Position numbers and translations under genes: made by a program. This document shows positions 34,170 to 45,199 of a stretch of DNA of 64,000 bases, in pieces. The notes below the pieces were generated by a model. That model had not been told where the DNA came from. It worked only from the letters and a program-made list of their open reading frames with translations, and ran no database searches. Origin of the DNA: Symbiodinium sp. CCMP2592 (taxonomy: Eukaryota; Sar; Dinophyceae; Suessiales; Symbiodiniaceae); NCBI GenBank assembly GCA_905221615.1, contig CAJNDT010004979.1:479128-543127 (forward strand). Reading direction: 5' to 3'. The first letter of the stretch is position 1. Each line of letters begins with the position of its first letter.

Positions 34170-35740
34170 TCAAGCAGATGCGACGTGCATCGTTGATTGT
34201 CACTCGATGTTCATGTCGGCGATGCGGACATTGCGGGCTTCCATCGCCACCATCGCTGGCAACTGCGCCGGGCATTCACGGTATGTGGCCAGGCCCTCCA
34301 GGCTTTACTTCGTCGGAATGGTGGGTCGGTTGCGGATTTTGGATCTGCGCAGGTCCAGTCCACGGCATCTTCAACATCGAAACCAGCGCGCGCATACAGA
34401 TTTCGCGGGGCGGGGTTTGGTTGCCAGGATTACCCGGATAAGCATTGAGTTCGCCGAGGTCTGAGGCAATCTAGCCTGCTGTACCCGCCATTCAGTGTCC
34501 ATACACATCCGCCCAGCAGGCCATTTGGCCCGGTTTTCATACCTTGGACAGCTTCACACACAAATCACATTTTTGTTGCACGCACCTTTTTTATCTTCAG
34601 GCGACTCCAGCGTCGGTCCCAACAAAAGACGAAGTGGTGGCAAAGGCGTGGCAGTTCGGTGCGCCGCGTACTCGCGGAAGATGTGCAGGCCCTTACATGT
34701 TTGAAGCTGTACGAAGGTTTGTGCATTTGGGAGACTTCTGCAGCATGCATGTGGGGGTATGCAACGTAAAACAGCACCACGTGCAACCATTCTTTCTGCC
34801 CTCGCTTGGTTGTGTTGTGACGAGTGCACGCTGCTCTCTGCCTTCGCAGCCTCCGCAGCTTCAGGCGAGGAAACCGCACGAGTTGCATCCGCCGTTCGAC
34901 ACGGGTCGGACTAGCGCACATCGGTCTGTGTGGGAGCCGCAAGCACCCGCGCGCCGTACCCGCATCGGCGACGCGGATATCCCCGGACGTGCTTGCACGG
35001 ATTGCGCCATCTACCGCCTTCCCAACCGTGGGAGACAGTCGGACCTTGTCACCGCATCAATGCTCTTGCAATCTCCGGCTTCTGTGGCGAAGAAGCTGGT
35101 CGCACCACAGCCGCAAACTGACAAGGCCTTAGCTCCAACCGTCAAGCGTGTACATCACCAACCCGTCGAGCCCGAAAGTGGAAGCCGCAACGAACACTCG
35201 CATGCAGTTAAGCATCTACGAAAGGCGGAAATGCAAACACTTCACACTTCACCTGTGCAGGTATGTTCCACCAGCCTCCCGTGTGTCAGTGTAACGCGTT
35301 CACGATGACGGACGGCCGTGTCGTGCAAAGGCGCTTTCCCAAGCTCCCGGAGCTGCGGCTTGGGCAGGGATGGCACGGCTCTGACAATACACATCATGCA
35401 GAAAAGAAGCGGCACGGGAGCAAGGGGTGTTTGGCAAAACCGCGCGCAAGAGGCCCCGTCACCGGTGCCGCCACGCAGGGCAGCCTTGCGCAAAGCATGG
35501 GGCACTCGCACCACCGCTTGCGGCACGCCAGCTCGCAAGAAAAATGGCGCATTTTGCCGGGTCGGCAAAGGAGTGCCGGACTCGGAGTGAAGAGCCATTC
35601 AGAAACTGCAGGCGGAGTTCCGGCACAAGATTCGAAGGCTGCCACCCAATTCGGACACGTGGCCGGGCCACCGACATGCCTGAATTCAGGAACCGAGGGG
35701 GCATAATGGAATCCTGATTATTTGAGGAATCTATTTTGTT
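34170..35740. other. unassigned, open frames without recognised domains
   Basis: Frames 34544-35308 (+, 254 codons) and 35263-35706 (+) are open but rich in Arg/Pro/Ala with no motif I know. They may be degraded mobile-element DNA, given the surroundings. Confidence 0.35.
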
Positions 35741-36348
35741 TTTTTTTTGTTTTTATTTTTTTTTGTTTTTCGCTTTTGCTTATTCGGCTTTTGGGCGTTG
35801 GCCTGTTGTTTTCTGCCTTTGCTTTTTACTGGTTTTGCTTTTTGCTTTTGCTTTCTGCTTCTCGGCTTTTTGGCTTTCCTTGCTGGTTTGTTGTCGTCTT
35901 TTGGCTTCTTGGTTTCTGGGATTTCCTTCCTGGTTTGCTGTCTTGTTAGCCTTCTTTGCGTCAACACTAATTGGCTTCCTGGCTTCTCGACCTGGCCTGG
36001 CCTCCTGACTTCTTCACAAGAAGGCAAGGACACAAGGAAGGAAGGAAGGAAGGAAGGAAAGGAAGCAAGGAAAAAGGATCGAAGGAAGAAAAGAAAGAAA
36101 CAAAGCAAGAAGGGAGGAAAGGAAGGAATGAAGGAAGCAAGGACGAAAAGAAAGAAGGAAGAAAGGAGGGTCGGTAGTATGTCAGTATATAAATTAAATA
36201 TAGAGTATATATATATATATATATATATATGGTCACCCCCCCCCCCAAGATCTACATCCGCCTCTTCCACACAATTCCACAGGTTGTTTCTCTACATTGG
36301 TCGACTACCCATATATGCCGAAAACACCGTAAATTCCGATACAATTGT

Positions 36349-37356
36349 CGGCTCTGCAGCCATCCTCTCGGGCCTTGCTACGCTCACAAGGCGGGGCACA
36401 TGCTGGTGCATGGCTCTCGGCAGTGCCGAGCGAACCAGCACTAACCCTCGCCCCGCAGGACATGCAGCTCGCGTTGCGGCGCCGCTTGCGCTTACCCCTG
36501 CCGCTTAGCCCAAACCGTTGCGGCCCCAGCCCTGGCTGCGGGCAGCAGGTGGACGAGTACGGGGACCATGCCCTCGCCTGCCCCCGCACAAGGTTGTTGG
36601 CTCGCCGAGCGAAAGTCGTCGAGCGGGCCTGGGTGCGCGTAGCCCGCGAGGCGGTCGGCACTGATGGGCAAGTCGTCCCTCAACAATGGCTCGTGCACAC
36701 TACCGCACCGGGCGTGCCAGCTGACGACCGCAGACGGCTCGACTTAGTCGTCTACGGCGCCACACCGCGGGGAGGCGCACTGTGCTGCGATGCGACTCTC
36801 GTCTCACCTCTCGCACGGACGGGGCATCCACAGCCGGGAGCCGCTGACACGGATGGGGCCGTGCTCAGGGTAGCCGAGCGCCGCAAACGGAGCACCTACC
36901 CGGAGCTGAGCGGCGGGGGACCGCAAGAGCTCGTTGTTCTGGGCTCGGAAGTTGGCGGGCGCTGGAACAGCGAGGCTGGCCGCTTCGTGCAGCACCTCAT
37001 CCGCGTCCGGTCCCAAAGAGCCCCGGCGGCTCTTCGCCGCGCGGCCGCTGCGGGCTGGTCGCGCCGTTGGTGGGGCTTGCTGGCTGTTGCCGTGCAGCGG
37101 GCGGTAGCCAGCACGGCGCTGGGGCAGGCTTGGCCAGTGCCGATCCACCCGCGTCAGGGGGATGAGCCGCCCCTCGAGCGAGTGCTCGAGCTCGCCGGAC
37201 CAACGGCGGGCCCTAGTCGCTTGCCCCTGCGCTCGTAGCAGTTGGCAGCGACGATCCTGCGTAGCCGTAGCGACGGAAGTCAGCCTGCCTCTGGCAGCAT
37301 GCGGGGACAGCCACCTTGCGGGCGGAAAAGAGGCGCGTAAAAAAAATGGAAAAAAA
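36349..37356 (+). mobile_element. intact-looking 5'-truncated non-LTR retroelement, copy G, with target-site duplication
   Basis: A 1008-bp insert flanked by ACAATTGT at 36341-36348 and 37357-37364. The uninterrupted site is present once in the paralogous copy at 39517-39524. The insert ends in an A-rich tail (AAAAAAAATGGAAAAAAA), as expected for target-primed reverse transcription. One open frame runs to the stop at 37236-37238 and shows the C-terminal part of an R2-like ORF: a CCHC knuckle (CGPSPGCGQQVDEYGDHALA then C), then RRLDLVVYGATPRGGALCCD-ATLVSP (PD-(D/E)XK-like acidic residues), the RKRSTYPELSGGGPQELVVL block and SRLPLRS at the end. The reverse transcriptase itself is absent (5' truncation), so this copy cannot be autonomous. 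Confidence 0.88.
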
Positions 37357-38366
37357 ACAATTGTGCTTTACTCCATGTGCATGCAAACAGTACTGCTACA
37401 AGTCGCGGGTTTGATATGTGTAAAAGTCTGGCGCCGAATTTCGGCAGCAGATTTATGGTAGTTTATATGTTGGAGAAGCTGAAATGCTGGAGGGCGTGCT
37501 ATTTTTGTTCAGGTAGTACTAAAAACCTCGTGTTTTTTGCGTTTTATGGTGTGTTATTTAACGACATTCCTCTAATAATAAGAATACTGAGTTATTATTG
37601 TCTTTCTTACGAGAACGTCTGTGTGCGTGGGCCATCTCTTTCCCGCTGCTCGTGAGCGTCCGATTCTGATGCGGCCTCATAGCTCTAGCATTTGATTTAT
37701 GAGTTACGAAACACAAAGAGCTCCTTTCATGTCCTGTCCGTTATACACGGAGGAAGTCGAATATACGGGCGCATTTATTTTTGAAGCAATACTCCAATAG
37801 TTGTTCTTTGCCTCATAAAAAATGGGAAAGCCCCCCTGGAGTTGGAAAGTTCATGTGCATATGCGGGCGCACAAGAAGGCTCGTCTGCAGCAATAAGTAA
37901 GAGAGCTCTTGCAACCTTCCAAACATGGAGCAGGACTAATTACGACTGGCTGCATTGATACGTATCAATCACAAGGCAGGGGCTCCTTAACCTTGTAAAA
38001 CAAAGTAAAATGGCACTTCATGGAGGGCCATGAGTTTTCATTCGGTTAACTCTTATTAATGATGCTGTCCTATACCCCGCAGAAGATGCCGATCGCTATG
38101 TCCATGGCTGTTTCTCTAATTGCTGTCATAGAACGTAGCGGAAAAAGTAGCTCTCTTCAATCTTCAAGCGACACTCCCTAGATTTGATCAAGAAACAAAG
38201 AGAAGTTTGCTTACTGGTATCTTTTATTAAACGGGCAAGAGGCATAAGACTTGTATCGGTTTCTACACCTCCTTCACATCCTGACAAAGCGATACCGGTC
38301 CTTCTGTATGTGACTGTGGTTTAAACGCTGTCATAGTTCGTATCACAACATGAAAAAGAGCTCTCT

Positions 38367-38711
38367 TCACTCTTCAAAGACTACAGGTGACATCGTAGAA
38401 TTCTCTTCTGGGTTAGCAGGAATCTTCATGTCTCTTGCTTGATAGGTATGAGGATGTTTCATAGGAAACCGAATAGGAAGTCTCCATTGTTTCTGATGAT
38501 AGCAAGATGCAAACAGTTTCCCACAGTCTTCAACATGAAATGAATTAAGTTCTAGATAGGCTTGCGCTGCTACAGTGATGGATCTGTAGGCGGTGCAGCT
38601 TGCCGAAGAATGGCCAAAACCATTTTCGAGAAAGCTCAGGTACTGGAGCCAGTGCTGCTGGTGCCATAGATCTACCAACCAACGAAAACATATATGAAAT
38701 AAACTCTGCAA
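38367..38711 (-). CDS. hypothetical 114-codon frame in the duplicated unit, copy 1
   Basis: An open frame with a fairly protein-like composition (WLVDLWHQQHWLQYLSFLEN, KLFASCYHQKQWRLPIRFPM), no recognised domain. It recurs at 40520-40864 with only three or four residue changes, but the surrounding non-coding DNA is equally similar, so its persistence is not evidence of selection. It may be an exon of an unknown gene or chance. Confidence 0.2.
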   Translation of the reverse strand: MQSLFHICFRWLVDLWHQQHWLQYLSFLENGFGHSSASCTAYRSITVAAQAYLELNSFHVEDCGKLFASCYHQKQWRLPIRFPMKHPHTYQARDMKIPANPEENSTMSPVVFEE

Positions 38712-38935
38712 CGACTAGGCCTTTTTCATACTTACCTAACAAGAGCAATGAAAACCGTTGTTGTTCCAGAAGACACATAAATCATTACTTCCAGTCCTTG
38801 ACAACGGTTGAAAGCACACAATTATCTTGTGATGCAATATATCCTGTCCTGGACATCAGAAAACACTGTGATGCTCAAAAAACTTCCAAAATTTCCAGCC
38901 CTGAAACTCACGAAACACTGTATTGTTTTTTTTGT

Positions 38936-41065
38936 GATTTTTTTTTGTTTTTCGCTTTTGCTTATTCGGCTTTTGGGCGTTGGCCTGTTGTTTTCTGCCT
39001 TTGCTTTTTACTGGTTTTGCTTTTTGCTTTTGCTTTCTGCTTCTCGGCTTTTTGGCTTTCCTTGCTGGTTTGTTGTCGTCTTTTGGCTTCTTGGTTTATG
39101 GGATTTCCTTCCTGGTTTGCTGTCTTGTTGGCCTTCTTTGCGTCAACACTAATTGGCTTCCTGGCTTCTCGACCTGGCCTGGCCTCCTGACTTCTTCACA
39201 AGAAGGCAAGGACACAAGGAAGGAAGGAAGGAAGGAAGGAAAGGAAGCAAGGAAAAAGGATCGAAGGAAGAAAAGAAAGAAACAAAGCAAGAAGGGAGGA
39301 AAGGAAGGAATGAAGGAAGCAAGGACGAAAAGAAAGAAGGAAGAAAGGAGGGTCGGTAGTATGTCAGTATATAAATTAAATATAGAGTATATATATATAT
39401 ATATATATGGTCACCCCCCCCCAAGGTCTACATCCGCCTCTTCCACACAATTCCACAGGTTGCTTCTCTACATTGGTCGACTACTCATATATGCCGAAAA
39501 CACCGTAAATTCCGATACAATTGTGCTTTACTCCATATGCATGCAAACAGTACTGCTACAAGTCGCGGGTTTGATATGTGTAAAAGTCTGGCGCCGAATT
39601 TCGGCAGCAGATTTATGGTAGTTTATATGTTGGAGAAGCTGAAATGCTGGAGGGCGTGCTATTTTTGTTCAGGTAGTACTAAAAAACCTCGTGTTTTTTG
39701 CGTTTTATGGTGTGTTATTTAACGACATTCCTCTAATAATAAAAATACTATTGTCTTTCTTACGAGAACGTCTGTGTGCGTGGGCCATCTCTTTCCCGCT
39801 GCTCGTGAGCGTCCGATTCTGATGCGGCCTCATAGCTCTAGCATTTGATTTATGAGTTACGAAACACAAAGAGCTCCTTTCATGTCCTGTCCGTTATACA
39901 CGGAGGAAGTCGAATATACGGGCGCATTTATTTTTGAAGCAGTACTCCAATAGTTGTTCTTTGCCTCATAAAAAATGGGAAAGCCCCCCTGGAGTTGGAA
40001 AGTTCATGTGCATATGCGGGCGCACAAGAAGGCTCGTCTGCAGCAATAAGTAAGAGAGCTCTTGCAACCTTCCAAACATGGAGCAGGACTAATTACGACT
40101 GGCTGCATTGATACGTATCAATCACAAGGCAGGGGCTCCTTAACCTTGTAAAACAAAGTAAAATGGCACTTCATGGAGGGCCATGAGTTTTCATTCGGTT
40201 AACTCTTATTAATGATGCTGTCCTATACCCCGCAGAAGATGCCGATCGCTATGTCCATGGCTGTTTCTCTAATTGCTGTCATAGAACGTAGCGGAAAAAG
40301 TAGCTCTCTTCAATCTTCAAGCGACACTCCCCAGATGTGATCAAGAAACAAAGAGAAGCTTGCTTACTGGTATCTTTTATTAAACGGGCAAGAGGCATAA
40401 GACTTGTATCGGTTTCTACACCTCCCTCACATCCTGACAAAGCGATACCGGTCCTTCTGTATGTGACTGTGGTTTAAACGCTGTCATAGTTCGTATCACA
40501 ACATGAAAAAGAGCTCTCTTCAGTCTTCAAAGACTACAGGTGACATCGTAGAATTCTCTTCTGGGTTAGCAGGAATCTTCATGTCTCTTGCTTGATAGGT
40601 ATGAGGATGTCTCATAGGAAACCGAATAGGAAGTCTCCATTGTTTCTGATGATAGCAAGATGCAAACAGTTTCCCACAGTCTTCAACATGAAATGAATTA
40701 AGTTCTAGATAGGCTTGCGCTGCTACAGTGATGGATCTGTAGGCGGTGCAGCTTGCCGAAGAATGGCCAAAACCATTTTCGAGAAAGCTCAGGTACTGGA
40801 GCCAGTGCTGCTGGTGCCATAGATCTACCAACCAACGAAAACATATATGAAATAAACTATGCAACGACTAGGCCTTTTTCATACTTACCTAACAAGAGCA
40901 ATGAAAACCGTTGTTGTTCCAGAAGATTACTTCCAGTCCTTGACAACGGTTGAAAGCACACAATTATCTTGTGATGCAATATATCCTGTCCTGGACATCA
41001 GAAAACACTGTGATGCTCAAAAACTTCCAAAATTTCCAGCCCTGAAACTCACGAAACACTGTACT
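38936..41065. repeat. tandem segmental duplication, copy 2 (empty site)
   Basis: Direct repeat abutting copy 1, ~2.13 kb. It contains the same T-rich start, GGAA tract (39210-39355), a shorter (TA)n run (39389-39407) and C-run (39412-39421), and the undisturbed ACAATTGT target at 39517-39524. It ends in the CACGAAACACTGTACTGCTC motif that starts a short inverted repeat. Confidence 0.95.
40520..40864 (-). CDS. hypothetical 114-codon frame in the duplicated unit, copy 2
   Basis: Near-identical to 38367-38711, with substitutions at residue 2, in the PMRHPH segment and at the last residue. Function unknown; see that entry for why conservation is not informative. Confidence 0.2.
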   Translation of the reverse strand: MHSLFHICFRWLVDLWHQQHWLQYLSFLENGFGHSSASCTAYRSITVAAQAYLELNSFHVEDCGKLFASCYHQKQWRLPIRFPMRHPHTYQARDMKIPANPEENSTMSPVVFED

Positions 41066-41215
41066 GCTCAAAAAAATCCCAAAATTCTGGCATCTATGGC
41101 CAGGCCGGGGGCAGAGTCCTTAAAAGTTTGGAATTTTTTGAGCATAGCAGTGTTTCGTGCGTTGCAAGGGTTGGAAAAGTTGATTTTTTTGAGCATTACA
41201 TGTTTTGTGCGGTTG
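40990..41215. repeat. ~50-bp repeat present in both orientations
   Basis: Two direct units (GAAAACACTGTGATGCTCAA near 40999 and CGAAACACTGTACTGCTCAA near 41051) are followed by two reverse-complement units. The latter are seen as TTTTTTGAGCATAGCAGTGT near 41136 and TTTTTTTGAGCATTACATG near 41184. Together they form an imperfect inverted repeat with a spacer of about 50 bp. Confidence 0.8.
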
Positions 41216-41590
41216 AACCGCACCTCGTCCGGGTGGATTTCCATGGCTTCGTGTGCGGCAAGATTTCAATAGGCTTGGAGTCACACTTGATTGTGCACAG
41301 GTGCGCACTTATCACATATCGCATGTCCCTCTTCACTAGACCCTCTCATAAACACTCACTGGCTCAAGATTTCGGCTGTGGGAGAACGAGACGGACCAGG
41401 CGGTTTGGGTTTTAGGACCAGCATCACCAGGTTTGGGGGCGGACAAGACACGCGCATCATGAGCATCAGCGGTGCGGCTTGGCAGTGCAATAATTGGAGC
41501 CGCTACCCCATGACCTCGTTGTTGAGTGGTGCATTAAGCAAATTCATTTCTCTTTGACCATGATCAATCTCAAAGACCATTTCTAACCAG
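41216..41590. other. no recognisable feature
   Basis: Short open frames only. Confidence 0.4.
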
Positions 41591-41593
41591 GCG

Positions 41594-41860
41594 GATGCAC
41601 ATATACATATCTGTCGAAAAGACGTTATTCCTTGTGCGCGCCGGCTCACCTTGCAGGTATCTGACTGGAATTTCAAGTACTTGACCGGAGTAGAGGAGTA
41701 TAGATGCATACACATGTGCACATATACATATCTGTTTTTTTTAATCCGCTATTCCTTGTAAGTGCCGGCTCACCTTTCAGGTGTCTGACCGGAGTAGAGG
41801 TATATACACGCATACACACAGGCACATCTACATATCTATTCTGTTTGCCGTTATTCCTTG
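41594..41860. repeat. ~110-bp degenerate tandem repeat, about 2.5 copies
   Basis: Each unit starts CACATATACATATCTG (41596, 41716, then CACATCTACATATCTATT at 41821) and continues with CGTTATTCCTTGT and CCGGCTCACCTTGCAGG. The third copy breaks off after TTATTCCTTGTG. Confidence 0.75.
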
Positions 41861-41988
41861 TGTTGCTGCTGCTTTGTGCTTATTGACTTTCCTTATATAT
41901 TTCTTCCCTTTGTTTCCTCGAGTTCTTGGTTGCTTGCTTGTTTGTTCGTTTGCTTGCGTTTTTGCCTTCTTCTTTTTTGGCGCCCTTG

Positions 41989-42549
41989 CCTTCTTCTTCC
42001 CTTCCTCCCTGCTTTCCTTTCCCCCCATTTCCTCCCTTTCTCTCGCTCTCCCTCTTCCTCTTTCCCTCTCCCTCGCCCTCGCCCTCGCCGCCTCTCCCTC
42101 TGCCTCTCCCTCTCCCTTTGCCTCTCCCTCTCCCTCTCCCTCTCCCTCTTCCCTCTTCCCTCTTCCCTCTTCCCTCTTCCCTCTTCCCTCTTCCCTCTCC
42201 CCTCTCCCCTCTCCCGTCTCCCCTCTCCTCTCTCTCTCCCCTCTCCCCTCCCCTCTCCCTCTCTCCTCTCCCCTCTCCCCTCTCCTCCTCTCCCTCTCCC
42301 GTCCCTCCCCCTCTCCCCTCTCCCTCTCCCCTCTCTCCCCGCCCCTCTCCCCTCTCCCCTCCCCCCTCTCCCCTCTCCCCTCTCCCCTCTCCCCCTCCCC
42401 TCTCCTCCCCTCTCCCCCCTCCCCTCCCCCTCTCCCCCCTCCCCTCCTCCCCCTCCTCCCCCCTCCCCTCCCTCCCCTCCCCCTCCCTCCCTCCCTCCCT
42501 CCCCTCCCCCCTCCCTCCCTCCCTCCCTCCCTCCCTGCCCCCCCTTTCC
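41989..42549. repeat. polypyrimidine (CCTCTC)n tract
   Basis: About 550 bp of almost uninterrupted C/T on this strand, beginning as CTTCTTC/CCTCCC, then CCCTCTT, then CCCCTCTC, then CCTCC units. The very long Ser/Leu/Pro and Gly/Glu/Arg frames on both strands are artefacts. Such tracts can adopt triplex (H-DNA) structure. Confidence 0.97.
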
Positions 42550-42679
42550 CAAGCAAAAGCTAAAAACAAAAAAAATTACCCAAATAAAACAAAAAAAATT
42601 CCTCAAATAATTCCGGACCCGGGCATAATTCGAGCACAATTCAGTCACTGTACCTCTCGGGCTTGGGGTTTGGGGCTTT

Positions 42680-43375
42680 GGGTATCGGCGTGTAGGGTGT
42701 CAGCCTTAAGGTTTCGGTTAAAAGGGTTTCAACTTTACAACAGGCCTGGTGCAAAAGGGTTTCAACTTTAGTAGGGGTACCCGGCCTGGATGCAAACAGA
42801 GTTTCCACTTTAGGGTTTCGGAGTCAGCTGTCCTGGCGTGGGTTTCGGCTTCAGGGTTTCGGCTTCGGGGTTCCGTCGTTTCGCCTCCGTCGGGGTTCGG
42901 CCCGGTTCGGCCTTAGGTTTGGGCCTCAGGGTTTCTGCCTGACAGTTCAAGCCTAGGCATTATGGTTTTGGCTTTAGGCTTTCGGCTTTTTCGGGTTTGG
43001 GCTTTCGGGTTTTGGTTTTAGGCTTTCGGCTTGCCGGCATACAACCAAAGCCCGTGCTGAAAAAAAAGGCTTTCGGCTTTCGGGTTCGGCCTTAGTGGCT
43101 ACAGATTTTCGGGTGCATTCACTACAACTCTAGATACCTGACTACACGCATGTGACCTGTTGTGTGGGTTAGTGTCGTTCGGACTTCGAAGGGAGGGCTC
43201 CATGGTCTCTGACTTTAAGCAGCTGTGGATATCTGTGTTGACGCAGCGTGGCCGAAATGCATTAAGTCAGATACATTACACCCGAATTCGGGCGCCAGGA
43301 CTCCCGAATTGCTTTCGGCTCTGGGGTGTCGGCCTTTAGGTTTCGGCTTTAGGGTTTTCGGATTTCGGGTTTCAA
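42680..43375. repeat. degenerate TTTAGGG/GGCTTTCGG-type repeat
   Basis: Many imperfect occurrences of AGGGTTTCGGCTTT, TTTAGGGTTTCGG and GGTTTCGGCTTTAGG between 42680-43100 and again at 43310-43375. The heptamer TTTAGGG, which is the telomere repeat of plants and several protists, recurs within them, but never in a clean tandem run. Confidence 0.7.
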
Positions 43376-43379
43376 CCCC

Positions 43380-44410
43380 CCCGGTCCTGAATTGTTTGAG
43401 ACGGTTCCTGAACTTACTTCCCGAACTGGTTATCATCCGCCGAACTCGGAAGCGAGGTCGACACGAGATTCGTCCAGCGCAGCGAGTCGCTGTGGCAAAC
43501 ACAGGAGAAGCCGTTGCGCAGCCGTTTGGTGCGAGCCATTGGACCCCGTCATGGCACAAGTACGAAAGAAGTGAAACTCACAAGGTTGGTGGAATCTTTG
43601 GCGCAGCATGACGCAGCAAAAGGTTTCAGGTGCTGGGCAAAGGCTTGTTGGACAATGGTGTGCAGCATTCTGTCATCACTCACACGAAACAAAGCCACAC
43701 GTCATAGCAACTCCGGCGCATTGGTGGTGGCGGTCTGCCAGCTACAGTAGCAGCAGTCGCTTTTGGTGCGTTCGCAGGCGATGGTTGGGTCGTGGCAATT
43801 TCATGTGCGTATGTTTATCAAATTCTCGGGGTGATGAAACATTGCGCATGTTCAGGCCATGGCGGAGTCGCGAAGCACGCCGCTCATTAGGCAGCGTGCA
43901 TCATCGCCAAAGCCACGAGCACAAGCATCCACCAGGCGATGCGCCCAGGAGGGCGGGTTCGAAGTGTTTCTGCCCAGCTGCTTTCTGATTGCAGGCCGCA
44001 CGACGACGCCAAAAAAGTGTCAGACAGTGGGAAGGACCATTGCGTTCCTTAGTTGTGCAGGAGCCTGCCTGATCGGCAATTCAGGAACCTGTGGCAGCTG
44101 CTGGTGCTGGACGCCTCGAGAGTGTCGCAGGAAGCTCAACGACGCCAAATACTTGATTGAAGCTCTCGGCAGGGTTAGCAGACATCGGGTTAATTCACAA
44201 TGATTGGAAGGTATCGACGCGTACAGTGCAAGGGGTCCTGCTGTTTGGACCTCGGTTTTGCAACCATGGTTGCAGTTGTTCCGTTAGTTGTTTGGGCTGC
44301 GACGCTCAGGTTAGGGACCCGCCTCGTGCAACAGTCCATGCGCGGGAGTCTCGGTCATCGTTCTGTCGGCCCAGCTACCGTAACGGCCATGGATGCTGCT
44401 GGCTGTTGCT
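43380..44410. other. unassigned, probable 5' region of the MFS gene
   Basis: Open + strand frames (43225-43611, 43608-43988, 43859-44203) lack recognised motifs. First exons of the transporter at 44415 could be here. Confidence 0.35.
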
Positions 44411-44414
44411 CCAG

Positions 44415-45141
44415 GCAATGCTTTATCTCCACTGCTTGTGTTTATGGCAGCAGAGATGGACATAACAACATCGCAGAAGGGAAGTTTGTCGCCGTCTCAG
44501 ACATCCAGCAATGTGACTCACTGTGTCGTTCGTCTCTGCGTCGTTTGTTGTGTTTCTTCCGCTGGCATCACTCTTGCAGGTTATCGGCCATAGCGGCTGG
44601 ATACTTCTTTACGCAGGCTGCAGTGATTCTTTGTGCAGCATGGGCCACACCTGTGCTGGCCTCGTAGGTTCCAGGCGGTGTGCTAGCTGATTGGCTTGGA
44701 GCCAAAAACGTAAGTGCCTCGTAGCATTGCATCGGGCTTCGGCCTGGGCTGCCTGGCGCAGGTCATGACGACAGCTATGATGTTGAGTGCTCTATGCTGT
44801 CCGGCTCTCAGTTATCTGACTCGGAGGACGGCAATCCTTTGCATGGCTTCCAGGTTTGATGCTTCCTTTGGTTGTGGATACCCTTGGCTTGTGCGCCTGC
44901 GCTGATCGTAGTACCTGCTCCCCGGACGAAGCTGTAGCAGGTCCGGATTGTGGTGTGTGATGGCCGTGATGGGGGCCGTGCAGGCAAAGGGCCACAACGT
45001 AGTACATGCAGTCATACAGCATATCAGCAGGCAGCAGTCATTGATTGTTCTGTGCTGTTGTGTTTTTGGGATCCTGTCGAGGGCCCCTTGTTCCCAACGA
45101 GCACGGTGTATCTCAGCAAGCTCGGGCCTTTGCTGATACTG
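44415..45141 (+). CDS. MFS transporter, SLC17 (anion:cation symporter)-like, 3' part missing
   Basis: Exons on one strand: 44415-44490 (NALSPLLVFMAAEMDITTSQ...), 44580-44616 (LSAIAAGYFFTQ), 44668-44709 (VPGGVLADWLGAKN), 44762-44810 (VMTTAMMLSALCCPAL), probably one near 44855-44900, 44941-44983 (WCVMAVMGAVQ) and 45082-45141 (GPLFPTSTVYLSK...). The spliced order MAAEMDI..QKGSL..GYFFTQ|VPGGVLADWLGAKN..MGAVQ|GPLFPTSTVYLSK follows the SLC17 N-terminal half, including the MFS motif A (GGxLADxxGAK). Introns include GC-AG (44491, 44617, 44984) and GT-AG (44710) types. Role: solute transport through a 12-helix carrier; substrate unknown. Only about helices 1-4 are found; the LINE fragment begins about 150 bp after the last exon, so the gene is either interrupted or the remaining exons lie beyond this insertion unrecognised. 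Confidence 0.68.
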
Positions 45142-45199
45142 GTATGTACTTGCTTTCAACGTGTCGACCTCACGCTGGGATGCTGCCTAGCTGTTTCGC

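Larger units (their letters stand above)
35744..38925. repeat. tandem segmental duplication, copy 1 (contains a retroelement insertion)
   Basis: Starts in a T-rich tract (TTTGTTTTTCGCTTTTGC) and ends ...CACGAAACACTGTATTG. Apart from the 1-kb insertion at 36349-37356 it matches 38936-41065 almost base for base. Small indels occur at the (TA)n run, at 37587-37595 and near 38776. Inside are a GGAA-rich polypurine tract (36023-36176), a (TA)12 run (36205-36229) and a C-run (36236-36246). Confidence 0.95.

Noticed and set aside
40520..40864. Conserved protein inferred from two near-identical 114-codon frames
   Set aside because: Identity is the same in flanking non-coding DNA of the tandem duplication, so conservation says nothing about coding function.
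41340..41370. Relict spliced leader (CACTGGCTCAAGATTTCGG)
   Set aside because: Only GGCTCAAG matches the dinoflagellate leader end; the preceding TTTT is missing and no open frame of interest follows.
41781..42771. Several 230-280-codon frames rich in Ser/Leu/Pro or Gly/Glu/Arg
   Set aside because: Products of the polypyrimidine tract, which has no stop codons in any frame.
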